Shown one piece after another: positions 29,787-38,474 of a DNA stretch of 64,000 nt. How positions within the stretch are numbered: position 1 is the first letter of the stretch; each line of letters begins with the position of its first letter. The DNA is from Nocardioides cynanchi (GTDB taxonomy: Bacteria; Actinomycetota; Actinomycetes; Propionibacteriales; Nocardioidaceae). A model generated the notes under the pieces. That model was not told where the DNA came from, ran no database searches, and worked only from the letters and a program-made list of their open reading frames with translations. The stretch is taken from positions 2,108,001 through 2,172,000 of the forward strand of contig NZ_CP044344.1 in assembly GCF_008761635.1 (NCBI RefSeq), read 5' to 3'. The translations under genes and the position numbers were made by a program.

Positions 29787-30887
29787 TCACTGAGGCTGGC
29801 TGGGCGAGGTGATCTTGATCTTGCCCGAGATGATGTCGGCCTTGACCTGGTCGAGCTGCGACTTCAGGGTCGACGGGACCTTGCTGTCGAAGTCGTGGAA
29901 CGGCGCGAGACCGGTGCCGTTGTTGTCCAGGGTGCCGACGTAGTTGCCCTTCGGGAACGTGCCCGAGGCGGCCTGCGTCGCGTACTCCTGCACCGAACCG
30001 CTGAGGTTCTTGGTGACCGAGGTCAGGAAGTACTTGCAGTACTGCGAGACGCTCTCGCAGCCGTCGGTGTCGACCCAGATCACCGAGAGCTGGCCACCCG
30101 ACGCGGCAGCGGCCGCGGCCGAGCCGACGCCCGTGCCACCGGCGACCGGGAAGACGATGTCAGCGCCCTGCTGCTGGAACTGAGCGGTGATCTGCTTGCC
30201 CTTGTTGGCGTCGGTGAAGGAGTTGGCGAAAGTGCCGCCCTTCTGGTTCTTCTCGTCCCAACCGAGCACCTGGACGTTCTTGCTGTTCTGCTGGTTGTAG
30301 TACTGCACGCCCTCCCAGAAGCCGTCCATGTAGATGGTGACCGGCGGGATGTTCAGCCCGCCGTACGTCGCGACCTTGCCGGTCTTGCTCATGCCGGCGG
30401 CGAGGTAGCCGCCGAGGAAGCCGCCCTGGGCGGTGTTGTACTGGAGGCCGTAGACGTTCGGGCCCGACGACGCGGAGTCGATCTCGGCGTACTGCTGGCT
30501 GGGGTTCTTCTTCGCGATCTTGGTGACGGCGTCGGTCATCAGGCCGCCGACCGCGATCACGGTGTCGCAGCCCTTGTTGGTCTCGGCGGTCAGGTTCGGC
30601 GTGTAGTCGTTCTGCGAGGACGACGGCACGTAGGAGATCTTGATGTTCGGGTTGGCCTTGTTCGCGGCCTGGAGACCGGCCCACGAGGACTGGTTGAACG
30701 AGTGGTCGTCGACACCGCCGGTGTCGAGCACCATGCAGGCCTTCAGGCTGCCGCCGGCGGCCGAGGTGTCCGAGCTGGTCGGCGTGGTCGGGCCGTTGGA
30801 AGCGGTCGAGCTGCTGGGCTTGCCGCAGCCGGCGATCAGCAGCGACGCGGCGCCGAGGGCCGCGACGATCTTGATGGTGTGGCGCAA
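29787..30887 (-). CDS. BMP-family nucleoside-binding lipoprotein
   Basis: A 366-residue lipoprotein: basic start, hydrophobic helix and lipobox LLIAGC, then a Ser/Thr-rich linker. The mature domain carries ACMVLDTGGVDDHSFNQSSWAGLQ and GCDTVIAVGGLMTDAV, typical of the Bmp/Med family that binds nucleosides for import. The start is taken as TTG 30887 because GAGGAG lies about six bases upstream; a GTG at 30914 would place that Shine-Dalgarno sequence inside the gene. It is the first gene of the importer-cdd-deoA operon. Confidence 0.93.
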   Translation of the reverse strand: MRHTIKIVAALGAASLLIAGCGKPSSSTASNGPTTPTSSDTSAAGGSLKACMVLDTGGVDDHSFNQSSWAGLQAANKANPNIKISYVPSSSQNDYTPNLTAETNKGCDTVIAVGGLMTDAVTKIAKKNPSQQYAEIDSASSGPNVYGLQYNTAQGGFLGGYLAAGMSKTGKVATYGGLNIPPVTIYMDGFWEGVQYYNQQNSKNVQVLGWDEKNQKGGTFANSFTDANKGKQITAQFQQQGADIVFPVAGGTGVGSAAAAAASGGQLSVIWVDTDGCESVSQYCKYFLTSVTKNLSGSVQEYATQAASGTFPKGNYVGTLDNNGTGLAPFHDFDSKVPSTLKSQLDQVKADIISGKIKITSPSQPQ

Positions 30888-31049
30888 GGGAGATCTCCTC
30901 AGTCGTCCCGCCACGGTGCGGCGGGAAATGTTGGCTCACCCTAGTCCACACGCACCACGACCTGCGGCGCTAGGGCCGGAGGTCTCCAACTGTTACTGAT
31001 CGGTGACCCGGACGGGCCACGAGGCCGGACGGGGTCGGCCTCGATCCGG

Positions 31050-32228
31050 TCAGAGCGAGCCGACGGCCACGGTCGCCAGGAGCTTGGCGGCGATGGGGAT
31101 GGCGCGCTCGTCGACGCGCAGGTTGCCCTGGTGGATGTCGTACGTCGTGCCCCCGGGCGAGCGGGTACCGAGGCGGCCCATGGCCCCGGGAACCCGGGTG
31201 AGGTACCACGCGAAGTCCTCGCCGCCGAGGCTCTGCGAGGTCGGCGCCCGGCCGTGCGGCCCGAGCACGGTCTCCACGGCCGCACCCAGGAGCGCGATCG
31301 AGGCCTGCTCGTTGACCACCGGCGGGACCCCGCGTCGGTAGTCGACCTCGGCCCGGACGCCGTACGGCGCGAGGATCTCGTCGACGTGGGCGCGGATCCG
31401 GTGCTCCATGTCGCTCCAGGCGACGGCGTCGAGCATCCGGACCGTCCCGCCCAGCGTCCCGGACTCGGGGATCACGTTGGTGGCCCGGCCGGCCGCGACC
31501 CGGCCCCAGACCACGCTGACGCCGGCCCGCGGGTCGAGGCGGCGCGAGAGCACGGCCGGGAGCTCGGTCACCAACTTGGCCAGCGCGAAGGTGAGGTCCT
31601 CGGTCAGGTGCGGGCGACTGGTGTGGCCGCCGCCGCCCGAGAGCCGGATCTCGAGCGCGTCGGCCGCACCGGTGATCGGACCCTCGCGCAGTCCGACCTG
31701 CCCGACGTCGATGCTGGGGTCGCAGTGCAGGCAGAAGATCCGGCTGACCTCGTCGAGGGCGCCGAGGTTGATCAGCCGCTGCGCACCACCGGGCATCACC
31801 TCCTCGGCCGGCTGGAAGAGCAGCCTGACCCGTCCGGGTACGAGCCCGGCGGCGTGCGCCTCGGCCAGCGCGATGCCGGCACCGAGCAGCGCCGCGGTGT
31901 GGACGTCGTGCCCGCACGCGTGGGCCACCCCCGGCACCTGGCTGTGCCACGGGTCGGTGGTGGTGTCGTCGACCGGGAGTGCGTCGAGATCGGCGCGCAG
32001 GGCCACCCGCGGGCCGGTCTCGCCGAGGTCGGCGACCAGGCCGGACGCACCGGTGCGAGTGATCCGCCAGCCGATCTGGTCGAGGTGGTGGCTCACCAGG
32101 TCGGTGGTCCGGGTCTCCTCCCAGGAGAGCTCCGGGTGGGCGTGGAGGTCGCGGCGCAGATCGAGGAGGTCGTCGGTGTGCTTGTCGACGACCGTGTCGA
32201 TCAGCGCATACGCATCTTCCGTGGACAT
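31050..32228 (-). CDS. M20-family amidohydrolase (AmiA/AmiB-like)
   Basis: A 392-residue metallo-amidohydrolase. Seen: HAHPELSWEETRT, the metal-binding ACGHDVHTAALLGAG, FQPAEEVMPGGAQ with the catalytic Glu, HCDPSIDVGQVGLREGP and the dimerisation lid HTSRPHLTEDLTFALAKLV. It hydrolyses an N-acyl amino acid or similar amide; the true substrate is unknown. Genes of this family sit in the equivalent lpdA-deoD neighbourhood of M. tuberculosis as I recall it. TAACCT at 32243-32238 lies nine bases before the ATG. Confidence 0.9.
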   Translation of the reverse strand: MSTEDAYALIDTVVDKHTDDLLDLRRDLHAHPELSWEETRTTDLVSHHLDQIGWRITRTGASGLVADLGETGPRVALRADLDALPVDDTTTDPWHSQVPGVAHACGHDVHTAALLGAGIALAEAHAAGLVPGRVRLLFQPAEEVMPGGAQRLINLGALDEVSRIFCLHCDPSIDVGQVGLREGPITGAADALEIRLSGGGGHTSRPHLTEDLTFALAKLVTELPAVLSRRLDPRAGVSVVWGRVAAGRATNVIPESGTLGGTVRMLDAVAWSDMEHRIRAHVDEILAPYGVRAEVDYRRGVPPVVNEQASIALLGAAVETVLGPHGRAPTSQSLGGEDFAWYLTRVPGAMGRLGTRSPGGTTYDIHQGNLRVDERAIPIAAKLLATVAVGSL

Positions 32229-32280
32229 GTCCCGACGAGGTTAGTTCACCCCGGCGGGTGGCCGCGCACCGACCGCGGGA

Positions 32281-33252
32281 TCAGGCCTCGTCGTACGCCG
32301 CGAGGATCCGGTCGGCGGCCTCGACGGCCGGGAGCTCGCCGCGCAGCACCTGCTCGCGCACCTGCTCGCGTACGGCGCGCACCGGCGCCGACCGCCGGAG
32401 CCGCTGCTCGAGCTCGTCGCGGACCAACGCCCAGGCGAAGTCGAGCTGCTGGTGCGCGCGCCGGTCGGCCAGTCCGGCCACCCCGAGCCGGTCGCGGTGC
32501 GCCAGCACCTCGCCCCAGACCTCGTCGACCCCCGCCCCGGTCAGTCCCGAGCAGGTCACCACCGGAGGCGCCCAGGCGGCCTTGCCGTGCACCATCCGTA
32601 GCGCCCCGGCCAGCTCGCGGGCGGCGACCCGGGCCTCGGCCTCGTGCTCGCCGTCGGCCTTGTTGACCGCGATCACGTCGGCGATCTCGAGGATGCCGCG
32701 CTTGATGCCCTGGAGCTGGTCGCCGGTCCGGGCCAGGGTCAGGAACAGGAACGTGTCGACCATGCCGGCCACGGTGATCTCGGACTGCCCGACGCCGACG
32801 GTCTCCACCAGCACGACGTCGTACGACGCGGCCTCGAGCACGAGCATCGCCTGGCTGGTCGCGCGGGCGACGCCGCCGAGGGTGCCGGCACTCGGGCTCG
32901 GCCGGATGAAGGCGTGCTGGTCGACGGCCAGGTCGGGCATCCGGGTCTTGTCACCGAGCACCGAGCCTCCGGTGCGCGAGCTGCTCGGGTCCACGGCGAG
33001 CACGCCGACGCGGTGTCCGGCTGCGGTCAGCCGGCCCCCCAGCGCCTCGATGAACGTGGACTTCCCGACCCCTGGCAGCCCGGAGATGCCGACCCGGACG
33101 GTGGGCTCGCCGGGTGCCGTCAGCCGCGCGAGCAGGTGTCGCGCCTCGGCGCGGTGCTCGGGCCGGCTGGACTCCACCAGGGTGATCGCCCGGCTGACGG
33201 CGGCCCGTCGGCCGGCAGCGATCCCGTCGACGAGGTCGTCCACGTCGGCCAT
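32281..33252 (-). CDS. meaB: Methylmalonyl-CoA mutase-associated GTPase
   Basis: A 323-residue G3E-type P-loop GTPase that protects and reloads B12-dependent methylmalonyl-CoA mutase. Seen: Walker [19 protein letters not shown] near residue 57, [30 protein letters not shown], and the base-recognition NKADG. It lies ten bases after the mutB stop on the same strand, completing the mutA-mutB-meaB operon. Confidence 0.96.
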   Translation of the reverse strand: MADVDDLVDGIAAGRRAAVSRAITLVESSRPEHRAEARHLLARLTAPGEPTVRVGISGLPGVGKSTFIEALGGRLTAAGHRVGVLAVDPSSSRTGGSVLGDKTRMPDLAVDQHAFIRPSPSAGTLGGVARATSQAMLVLEAASYDVVLVETVGVGQSEITVAGMVDTFLFLTLARTGDQLQGIKRGILEIADVIAVNKADGEHEAEARVAARELAGALRMVHGKAAWAPPVVTCSGLTGAGVDEVWGEVLAHRDRLGVAGLADRRAHQQLDFAWALVRDELEQRLRRSAPVRAVREQVREQVLRGELPAVEAADRILAAYDEA

Positions 33253-33262
33253 CAGTCGAGCA

Positions 33263-35557
33263 TCAGGTGTCGAGCCGGGCCCGGAGCCGGGCCAGCAGGT
33301 CCAGCGCGGACGCCGCGATCACGGTGCCGGGCAGGAAGATCGCCGCTGCGCCCATCTCGGTCAGCGCGGGCACGTCGGCCGGCGGGATCACCCCGCCGAT
33401 CACGATCATGATGTCGTCGCGTCCGAGGTCGGCCAGCGCCTGCTTCAGCGCCGGGAGCAGGGTCAGGTGGCCGGCCGCGAGGCTGCTCACGCCGACGATG
33501 TGCACGTCCGCGTCGACGGCCTGCTGGGCGACCTCCTCGGGCGTGGAGAACAACGGCCCGACGTCGACGTCGAAGCCCATGTCGGCGAACGCGCTCACCA
33601 CGACCTTCTGGCCGCGGTCGTGGCCGTCCTGGCCCATCTTCGCGATCAGGATCCGCGGGCGGCGGCCCTCGGCCTCCTCGAAGTCGGCGGTGGCGGCGAG
33701 CACCTGCTCGACGAGCTGGTCCCCCGCGCTGCCGGCTTCGTCGCGGAACACACCGGAGATGGTACGGATCGTGGCGCGGTGCCGGCCCCAGACCTGCTCC
33801 AGCGCGCCGCTGATCTCGCCGACCGTCGCCTTGGCCCGGGCGGCGTCCACGGCCAGCGCGAGGAGGTTGTCTCCCTGGCCCTCCGGCTCGCCGGCTGCCT
33901 TCGTCAACGCCTCGAGCGCACGACGTACGTCGTCGTCGTCGCGCTCGGCCCGCAGCCGCTCCAGCTTCGCGATCTGCTGGCGGTAGACCTCGTCGTTGTC
34001 GACCCGGCGCACGTCGAGCGGGTCCTCGTCGGCGAGGCGGTAGGTGTTGACGCCGATCACCGCCTGGGCACCGGAGTCGATCCGGGCCTGGGTGCGGGCG
34101 GCGGCCTCCTCGATCCGCAGCTTCGGGATCCCCTGCTCGATCGCCTTCGACATGCCCCCGGCCCGCTCGACCTCCTGGATGTGGGCCCAGGCACGCTCGG
34201 CGAGGTCGTGGGTCAGCCTCTCGACGTAGTAGCTGCCGGCCCAGGGGTCGATCGTCCAGGTCGTGCCGCTCTCCTGCTGGAGGAGGAGCTGGGTGTTGCG
34301 GGCGATCCGGGCGCTGAAGTCGGTGGGCAGCGCGATCGCCTCGTCGAGGGCGTTGGTGTGCAGGCTCTGGGTGTGCCCCTGGGTCGCCGCCATCGCCTCG
34401 ATGCAGGTGCGGCCGACGTTGTTGAAGACGTCCTGCGCGGTCAGGCTCCAGCCGCTGGTCTGGCAGTGGGTGCGCAGGCTCAGGCTCTTGGGGTTCTGCG
34501 GCTCGAAGTCGCGCACCAGCCGGGCCCAGAGCGCACGGGCCGCGCGCATCTTGGCGACCTCCATGAAGAAGTTCATCCCGATCGCCCAGAAGAAGCTGAG
34601 CCGCGGCGCGAAGTGGTCGATGTCGAGACCGGCCCGCACGCCGGTGCGGAGGTACTCCACGCCGTCGGCCAGCGTGTAGGCGAGCTCGAGGTCGGCGGTC
34701 GCCCCGGCCTCCTGCATGTGGTAGCCGGAGATCGAGATCGAGTTGAAGCGCGGCATGTGCTCGGCGGTGTAGCTGAAGATGTCGCCGACGATCCGCATGC
34801 TCGGGGCCAGCGGGTAGATGTAGGTGTTGCGGACCATGAACTCCTTGAGGATGTCGTTCTGGATGGTCCCGGCCAGCTGCTCGGGCTTGACGCCCTGCTC
34901 CTCGGCGGCGGCGATGTAGAGCGCCATGATCGGCAGCACCGCGCCGTTCATGGTCATGCTCACGCTCATCTGGTCGAGCGGGATCCCGTCGAAGAGCGTC
35001 CGCGCGTCGTAGATCGAGTCGATCGCCACTCCGGCCATGCCGACGTCGCCGCGCACCCGCGGGTGGTCGGAGTCGTAGCCGCGGTGGGTCGCCAGGTCGA
35101 AGGCGACGCTCAGCCCCTTCTGCCCGGCGGCGAGGTTGCGCCGGTAGAACGCGTTGGACTCCTCGGCGGTGGAGAAGCCGGCGTACTGCCGGATCGTCCA
35201 GGGCTGGGTGGTGTACATCGTCGGGTAGGGACCCCGCAGGTACGGCGTGAGGCCGGGCCAGGTGTCGAGGGCGTCGAGGTCCGCGAGGTGCTCGGGTCCG
35301 TAGACCGGGAGGATGTCGATCCCCTCCGGCGAGTGCCACGGGGAGGCGCCCTCTCGGTGGTCGAGCGCGTCCCGGTGGTCGAGCGCGTCCCGGTGGTCGA
35401 GCGCGTCCCGGTGGTCGAGCGCGTCCCGGTGGTCGAGCGCGTCCCGGTGGTCGAGCGCGTCCCGGTGGTCGAGCGCGTCCCGGTGGTCGAGCGGAGTCGA
35501 GACCACCTCGTCGCCGCTCAGCGGGAGGCCAGCGAAGCTCGGCGGCACGGAGGTCAT
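33263..35557 (-). CDS. mutB: Methylmalonyl-CoA mutase large subunit, with repeat-derived N-terminal insert
   Basis: A 764-residue catalytic subunit converting (R)-methylmalonyl-CoA to succinyl-CoA with adenosylcobalamin. The TIM-barrel includes [10 protein letters not shown]...[32 protein letters not shown] and [13 protein letters not shown]; the C-terminal B12 domain has the [18 protein letters not shown] motif with the cobalt-ligating His. The ATG overlaps the mutA stop (ATGA). Unusual: residues about 19-68 are VVSTPLDHR followed by seven exact DALDHR repeats, encoded by a palindromic dispersed repeat and an 18-bp tandem array (35355-35507). This hydrophilic insert lies between the extreme N-terminus and the conserved [10 protein letters not shown] start of the fold, so activity is probably kept. 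Confidence 0.95.
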   Translation of the reverse strand: MTSVPPSFAGLPLSGDEVVSTPLDHRDALDHRDALDHRDALDHRDALDHRDALDHRDALDHRDALDHREGASPWHSPEGIDILPVYGPEHLADLDALDTWPGLTPYLRGPYPTMYTTQPWTIRQYAGFSTAEESNAFYRRNLAAGQKGLSVAFDLATHRGYDSDHPRVRGDVGMAGVAIDSIYDARTLFDGIPLDQMSVSMTMNGAVLPIMALYIAAAEEQGVKPEQLAGTIQNDILKEFMVRNTYIYPLAPSMRIVGDIFSYTAEHMPRFNSISISGYHMQEAGATADLELAYTLADGVEYLRTGVRAGLDIDHFAPRLSFFWAIGMNFFMEVAKMRAARALWARLVRDFEPQNPKSLSLRTHCQTSGWSLTAQDVFNNVGRTCIEAMAATQGHTQSLHTNALDEAIALPTDFSARIARNTQLLLQQESGTTWTIDPWAGSYYVERLTHDLAERAWAHIQEVERAGGMSKAIEQGIPKLRIEEAAARTQARIDSGAQAVIGVNTYRLADEDPLDVRRVDNDEVYRQQIAKLERLRAERDDDDVRRALEALTKAAGEPEGQGDNLLALAVDAARAKATVGEISGALEQVWGRHRATIRTISGVFRDEAGSAGDQLVEQVLAATADFEEAEGRRPRILIAKMGQDGHDRGQKVVVSAFADMGFDVDVGPLFSTPEEVAQQAVDADVHIVGVSSLAAGHLTLLPALKQALADLGRDDIMIVIGGVIPPADVPALTEMGAAAIFLPGTVIAASALDLLARLRARLDT
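35355..35507. repeat. mutB: 18-bp tandem array ending in the palindromic element, inside mutB
   Basis: Seven identical 18-bp units (cggtggtcgagcgcgtcc) run from 35355 to 35480, followed at 35482-35507 by the 26-bp palindromic element seen at 8551 and 54947. The tandem unit is the left half of the palindrome (CGGTGGTCGAGCG) plus five bases, so the array looks like a slippage or rolling expansion of one arm. Because 18 is a multiple of three, frame is kept and each unit adds DALDHR to MutB. Confidence 0.95.
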
Positions 35558-37245
35558 GCGAGGTGTCCCCTCGTCCGGGTCAGGAAGTCGACGGCATCGA
35601 CCCCGAGGGCACACGAGTCGTCGGCCCAGTCGGCGGGCTTCCCGGCCACGACGACGTGCCGGGCCCCGGCTCCGCGGAGGGCGGAGGCGGCCGCCTCGCC
35701 CCACTCGGCGTACGCCGCGTCGGTCCCGGCCAGGCAGACGACCGGCTGGCCGTCGTAGGCAGCGACCAGGTCGTCGACCCCGGCCGTGGGTCCGGCGACG
35801 TCCACGGCGACACCACCGGCGGCGAACAGGTTGGTGGCGAAGCCGGCCCGGGCCGTGTGCGCGGCGACCGGCCCCAGGGTCGCCAGGAAGGCGTGCGTGG
35901 TCGGCGGCTGAGCCCGCAGGGCCTCGAACGCCGCCCCCCACCGGTAGGTCAGGTTGCGTCGCGCCGGTGCCGGGTCTCCCAGGCGCGGGAACTCACTGAG
36001 CCCGGTCAGCGGCCGGCGCCGGGTCGCCACGTCGACCTCGCGGCGGGCTCGGACGTCGCGCACCCGGCCCTCGAAGGCGCCGAGGCCGTCGCTCTCGATC
36101 CGGCCGAGCTCGGCCCAGGCGACGCGGGCCAGGTCGTCAGTGAGGCGCTCGACGGCGTACGCCCCGCCGGCGGGGTCGGCCACCGCGGCCACGTGCGACT
36201 CCGCGACCAGCAGCGCGCTGGTGTTGCGGGCCATCCGCCGACCGAGCACGGAGACCTCCCCGGTCGGCTCGTCGAAGGGCACCACGGTGATCGAGTCCGC
36301 ACCGCCGACTCCCGCGCCGAACGCGGCGACGGTCCCCCGGAGCAGGTTGACGTGCACGTCGTAGGCGCTTGTCATCGAGCGGCTGGTCACGGCGTGGATC
36401 CGGGTCCTCGGGTCGGCGACCTGGCACAGCTCGGCCAGCCGGGCCCAGAGCCGACGCAGGGCGCGGAACTTGGCCATCGTGGTGAACTGCTCGTCGGTGG
36501 CGGCGACCCGGACCTCGACCAGGCCGAAGGCGTCCTCGGGTGGCACCCCGGCCGCATCGAGGACGCGCAGCACGTGCGCTCCGCGGGCCAGCACCCAGCC
36601 GAGCTCCTGGCCGTCGGAGGCACCCTGCTCGTGGACCGTGGTGCCGTCGACGACGACCGCACGCACCCCGGCCTCCTGGGCGAGCCGGGCGAAGACCTCG
36701 AGGTCGACGGGATCGGCGTCCGGCGCCGCGCCCAGGTTGCTGTCCGGGTGCAGCGGCCCCAGGGCCACCAGGGCCTCCGCGTGGGCGCGCGTCGGACCCT
36801 CCAGCACGACCGCGGCGAGGTCGAGCCGCACTCCGGTCAGGGCAGCGGGCAGCTCGTCCGGGGCCACCTCGTCGGCGACCAGCCACAGGCTGGTGGCGCC
36901 GTTCTCGAGGTCCGCCACCGCGGCGCCGCTGTCGCCGGAGGTGCGGGTGCGCACGTCCCACGGGCCGTGTCGGGTCGGCCGACCCCTCGTGACGAGGTCG
37001 TCCAGGTCGGCGCGGGTGCCGAGCGGGGGGATCGCGATGTCGTCGTACGTCGTCCGGGTCAGGGCCGCCCAGACGGCGTCGTCGGGCGAGTCCTCACCCA
37101 GCCGTCGGGTCTTGCGGAGGACCTTCGCGGCCGCGCCCTCCCAGTCCGCACGGGACCAGTCGTCGGCCGCCGAGACCAGGGCGAGCGCGCCGGGGTCCGG
37201 TTGCAGCGCTTCGGGCTCGTCGAGACCACCCTGCACGTCGGTCAT
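35554..37245 (-). CDS. mutA: Methylmalonyl-CoA mutase small subunit
   Basis: A 563-residue non-catalytic partner of MutB. It keeps the barrel plan ([66 protein letters not shown]) but the C-terminal B12-like domain lacks the D-x-H-x-x-G cobalt-ligand motif. ATG 37245 is chosen because TACGCT (37257-37252) lies six bases upstream, giving a leaderless operon promoter; longer versions would run into the divergent promoter region. Its stop codon overlaps the mutB start. Confidence 0.93.
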   Translation of the reverse strand: MTDVQGGLDEPEALQPDPGALALVSAADDWSRADWEGAAAKVLRKTRRLGEDSPDDAVWAALTRTTYDDIAIPPLGTRADLDDLVTRGRPTRHGPWDVRTRTSGDSGAAVADLENGATSLWLVADEVAPDELPAALTGVRLDLAAVVLEGPTRAHAEALVALGPLHPDSNLGAAPDADPVDLEVFARLAQEAGVRAVVVDGTTVHEQGASDGQELGWVLARGAHVLRVLDAAGVPPEDAFGLVEVRVAATDEQFTTMAKFRALRRLWARLAELCQVADPRTRIHAVTSRSMTSAYDVHVNLLRGTVAAFGAGVGGADSITVVPFDEPTGEVSVLGRRMARNTSALLVAESHVAAVADPAGGAYAVERLTDDLARVAWAELGRIESDGLGAFEGRVRDVRARREVDVATRRRPLTGLSEFPRLGDPAPARRNLTYRWGAAFEALRAQPPTTHAFLATLGPVAAHTARAGFATNLFAAGGVAVDVAGPTAGVDDLVAAYDGQPVVCLAGTDAAYAEWGEAAASALRGAGARHVVVAGKPADWADDSCALGVDAVDFLTRTRGHLA

Positions 37246-37251
37246 GGGCCA

Positions 37252-37257
37252 AGCGTA
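37252..37257 (-). promoter_or_regulatory. -10 box of the mutAB-meaB operon
   Basis: TACGCT on the minus strand, six bases before the mutA ATG. No cobalamin riboswitch is visible in the 126-bp gap upstream, and a leaderless start would leave no room for one. Confidence 0.5.
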
Positions 37258-37287
37258 GGAGCGCGCCACGGGTCCGAGCCAATGGAT

Positions 37288-37318
37288 GGGACCTTTGTCT
37301 CCCACCCCGGGACCTTTG
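37288..37318 (+). repeat. Pair of GGGACCTTTG direct repeats in the mutA / small membrane gene spacer
   Basis: The decamer GGGACCTTTG occurs at 37288-37297 and 37309-37318, 21 bp apart (two helical turns), on the strand of the downstream gene. The first continues TCTCCC, making an imperfect inverted repeat reminiscent of DosR/DevR-type boxes (GGGAC...GTCCC). It may be an activator site for the 37372 gene. Only the repeat itself is directly seen. Confidence 0.4.
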
Positions 37319-37371
37319 CCGCGCGGCGGTTCTCTCCACCTGGCCGCGCGCGGGGTGGGATCATCCCCGGT

Positions 37372-37689
37372 GTGGCAGACCTGGTCGTGGTGATGGGCCT
37401 GGGGCACCTGGTCGGTGCCGACGGGAACGAGTGGTACAACTTCTGGTCCGGCCTCGGCGCCGACGTCGGTCAGGTCGCGCTCTTCGGCGCCGCGATCGGG
37501 CTCTACCGCAAGCACAACTGCCACGTGCACCGCTGCTGGCGGATCGCCAAGCAGCAGGTCGAGGGCACGACCTGGATGGTGTGTCACAAGCACCACCCGG
37601 ACGGGAAGCCGACCGAGGCCCACATGACCGCTCTGGCCGAGAAGAAGCGCGCCGCCGACGCCGGCTCGTCGGTCACCCTGACCGACTGA
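37372..37689 (+). CDS. Small membrane protein with Cys/His cluster, phage-type
   Basis: A 105-residue protein from GTG 37372. The N-terminal half is hydrophobic (WYNFWSGLGADVGQVALFGAAIGLY, one membrane segment). The C-terminal half contains CHVHRCWRIAKQQVEGTTWMVCHKHH, with Cys and His spaced as in a compact zinc-binding knuckle. Small proteins with this NFWSG...YRKHNCHVxxCWR...CxxHHP pattern occur, as I recall, in actinobacteriophages and scattered in actinobacterial chromosomes. No other phage gene is nearby. Convergent with sdhB and divergent from mutA. Function unknown. Confidence 0.75.
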   Translation: MADLVVVMGLGHLVGADGNEWYNFWSGLGADVGQVALFGAAIGLYRKHNCHVHRCWRIAKQQVEGTTWMVCHKHHPDGKPTEAHMTALAEKKRAADAGSSVTLTD

Positions 37690-37693
37690 TCCG

Positions 37694-38470
37694 TCAGACC
37701 TCGGTACGGCTGTCGCGGTCCTTGTTACGGATCCCGATCTTGTTGCCCAGCCAGACCAGCGGGTCGTAGGTCTTGTCGACCACGCGCTCCTTCATCGGGA
37801 TGATCGCGTTGTCGGTGATGTGGATGCCCTCGGGACAGACCTCGGTGCAGCACTTGGTGATGTTGCACATCCCCAGCCCGGCCTGCTCGCGGGTCGTCTC
37901 CCGACGGTCGAGGGTGTCCAGCGGGTGCATGTCGAGCTCGGCGTACCGCAGGAAGAACCGCGGGCCGGCGAACGCCTTCTTGTTCTCCTCGTGGTCGCGC
38001 ACCACGTGGCAGGTGTTCTGGCACAGGAAGCACTCGATGCACTTGCGGAACTCCTGCCCGCGCTCGACGTCCTCCTGCATCATCCGGCGCTTGCCGTCGG
38101 CGTCGCGGGGCGGGAGCTCGACGTAGGGCAGCTCCTTGGCCTTCTCGTAGTTGTACGACACGTCGGTGACCAGGTCGCGGATCACCGGGAAGGTGCGCAT
38201 CGGAGTGACCGTGATGGTCTCGGTCTCGGGGTAGTCCGAGAGCCGAGACATGCACATCAGTCGGGGCTTGCCGTTGATCTCCGCACTGCACGAGCCGCAC
38301 TTCCCGGCCTTGCAGTTCCAGCGGACCGCGAGGTCACCGGCCTGGGTGGCCTGGACGCGGTGGATCGCGTCGAGCACGACCTCGCCGGTCTCGACCTCGA
38401 CGTCGTAGTCCTGGAGGTCGCCCCCGGACTGGTCGCCGCGCCAGAGCCGCATCTTGAGCGTGTATCCCAT
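37694..38470 (-). CDS. sdhB: Succinate dehydrogenase iron-sulfur subunit
   Basis: A 258-residue electron-transfer subunit. The N-terminal ferredoxin domain has the [2Fe-2S] ligands in WNCKAGKCGSCSAEINGKPRLMC (Cys near residues 53-73); the C-terminal domain has CIECFLCQNTCHV and MCNITKCCTEVCPEGI for the [4Fe-4S] and [3Fe-4S] clusters. It passes electrons from FAD in SdhA toward quinone. Last gene of the sdhC-sdhA-sdhB operon, starting four bases after the sdhA stop. Confidence 0.96.
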   Translation of the reverse strand: MGYTLKMRLWRGDQSGGDLQDYDVEVETGEVVLDAIHRVQATQAGDLAVRWNCKAGKCGSCSAEINGKPRLMCMSRLSDYPETETITVTPMRTFPVIRDLVTDVSYNYEKAKELPYVELPPRDADGKRRMMQEDVERGQEFRKCIECFLCQNTCHVVRDHEENKKAFAGPRFFLRYAELDMHPLDTLDRRETTREQAGLGMCNITKCCTEVCPEGIHITDNAIIPMKERVVDKTYDPLVWLGNKIGIRNKDRDSRTEV

Positions 38471-38474
38471 GAGG

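Noticed and set aside
35355..35507. Possible CRISPR-like array
   Set aside because: Units are contiguous with no spacers, are in frame in mutB, and no cas genes are present.
32258..35758. Plus-strand open frame of 1166 codons opposite meaB and mutB, including a VVERVP repeat
   Set aside because: Antisense to two strongly conserved genes; the repeat is simply the complement of the mutB array.
37246..37371. Cobalamin riboswitch upstream of mutA
   Set aside because: No B12-box-like sequence is visible and the mutA promoter appears leaderless.
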